From positions 248,001 through 312,000 of the forward strand of contig NZ_JIAH01000005.1 of assembly GCF_000688415.1 (NCBI RefSeq): a DNA stretch of 64,000 bases, read 5' to 3'. The notes under the pieces were generated by a model. The model ran no database searches. It was not told the origin of the DNA and worked only from the letters and a program-made list of their open reading frames with translations. A program made the position numbers and the translations under genes. How positions within the stretch are numbered: position 1 is the first letter of the stretch; every line of letters starts with the position of its first letter. This DNA is from Corynebacterium pseudodiphtheriticum DSM 44287. GTDB lineage: Bacteria; Actinomycetota; Actinomycetes; Mycobacteriales; Mycobacteriaceae. Positions 63,393-64,000 of this stretch are shown here, in pieces.

Positions 63393-64000
63393 ATGTGTGG
63401 AATCGTTGGATATGTGGGACACCCTGGCGCTGACCGTGAGTTTTATGCTCTTGACGTGGTGATGGAAGGCCTATCACGCCTGGAATACCGCGGCTATGAT
63501 TCCGCTGGTGTTGCAGTTTATGCAGACGGTCAGATCGCCTGGCGTAAAAAAGCTGGCAAAGTTGCTTCCCTGGAAGCAGAATTGAAGAAGCGACCGCTGC
63601 CGGATTCCATTCTCGGCATCGGTCATACGCGCTGGGCTACCCATGGCGGCCCCAGTGACGTCAATGCGCACCCACACGTGGTGGGCAACGGCAAAGTCGC
63701 CGTCGTACACAATGGCATCGTCGAAAACTTTGCGGAAATCAAACGCGAGTTAAAAGACAAAGGCTATAACTTCGTCTCAGACACGGACACCGAGGTCGCT
63801 GGCACCTTGCTTGCCGACGTTTTCGCTACCGAGGCCAACGGAGATCTGGCAGAAGCGATGCGTCGTACCGCTAGCCGGTTTGCGGGTGCATTCACCTTGT
63901 TGGCCATGCACGTTGATCAACCTGACCGGATTGTGGCTGCCCGTCGTGACTCGCCGTTGCTGATTGGTCGTGGCGAAGGCCAGAATTTCCTGGGCTCTGA
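63393..64000 (+). CDS. glmS: Glutamine-fructose-6-phosphate aminotransferase, N-terminal part
   Basis: The first about 202 residues run off the right edge. The N-terminus MCGIVGYVGHPGADREFY has the catalytic Cys2 of the glutaminase domain. EYRGYDSAGVAV, GHTRWATHGGPSDVNAHPH, and VHNGIVENFAEIK complete the class II amidotransferase signature. GlmS makes glucosamine-6-phosphate, the substrate of GlmM upstream. Confidence 0.97.
   Translation, partial: MCGIVGYVGHPGADREFYALDVVMEGLSRLEYRGYDSAGVAVYADGQIAWRKKAGKVASLEAELKKRPLPDSILGIGHTRWATHGGPSDVNAHPHVVGNGKVAVVHNGIVENFAEIKRELKDKGYNFVSDTDTEVAGTLLADVFATEANGDLAEAMRRTASRFAGAFTLLAMHVDQPDRIVAARRDSPLLIGRGEGQNFLGS

Overview
This window is a chromosomal segment of a Corynebacterium-type actinobacterium. 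The evidence is the rpoC / rpsL-rpsG-fusA-tuf / S10-spc-alpha ribosomal order, an ESX-4-like type VII secretion cluster between truA and rplM, rplM-rpsI followed by glmM and glmS, DtxR/MntR-type metal control and short -10-driven promoters. The species cannot be named from the sequence alone. No rRNA, tRNA or CRISPR array was seen.

Layout. 1-3.7 kb: end of rpoC, then an ECF vitamin transporter (S component, double ATPase, T component) of the YkoEDC type. 4.2-9.2 kb: rpsL, rpsG, fusA, tuf. 9.6-10.4 kb: decayed cation/proton antiporter. 10.6-14.1 kb (minus): six coupled genes for Asp23-family envelope-stress proteins and membrane anchors; one is a 463-residue protein with about 26 degenerate Pro/Arg repeats. 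14.9-20.1 kb: rpsJ to rpsQ. 20.3-24.3 kb: siderophore ABC transporter inserted in the ribosomal cluster, with DtxR-box-like sites on both sides. 24.7-30 kb: rplN to rplO, split by two small membrane-protein genes. 30.2-36.7 kb: secY, adk, an L,D-transpeptidase, infA, rpsM, rpsK, rpsD, rpoA, rplQ. 37.1-41.7 kb: a metal ABC transporter (probably Mn) divergent from a MntR-like regulator, then truA.

42.6-53.6 kb is the type VII locus: eccB, convergent mycP-eccD, eccC, a secretion-associated protein and two WXG100 genes. Four of its start sites (eccB, eccC, eccD, first esx gene) share a 12-base CGGGGAGGGG-type leader not noticed elsewhere. 53.9-54.9 kb: rplM-rpsI. 55.2-57.2 kb: small membrane proteins around a broken IS256-family element. 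57.2-58.6 kb: MFS transporter. 58.7-64 kb: glmM, a three-gene cassette with a Cys-containing Pro/Glu-repeat protein, an alpha/beta-hydrolase-like protein lacking its serine nucleophile, and the start of glmS.

Most of the window is housekeeping. The less ordinary parts are the Asp23 repeat protein, the shared type VII leader motif, the glmM-glmS cassette, a promoter-plus-terminator leader before infA, and several intergenic tandem repeats between 37 and 47 kb. Motif matches, spacings and repeat units were counted by eye; no database or folding computation was run.
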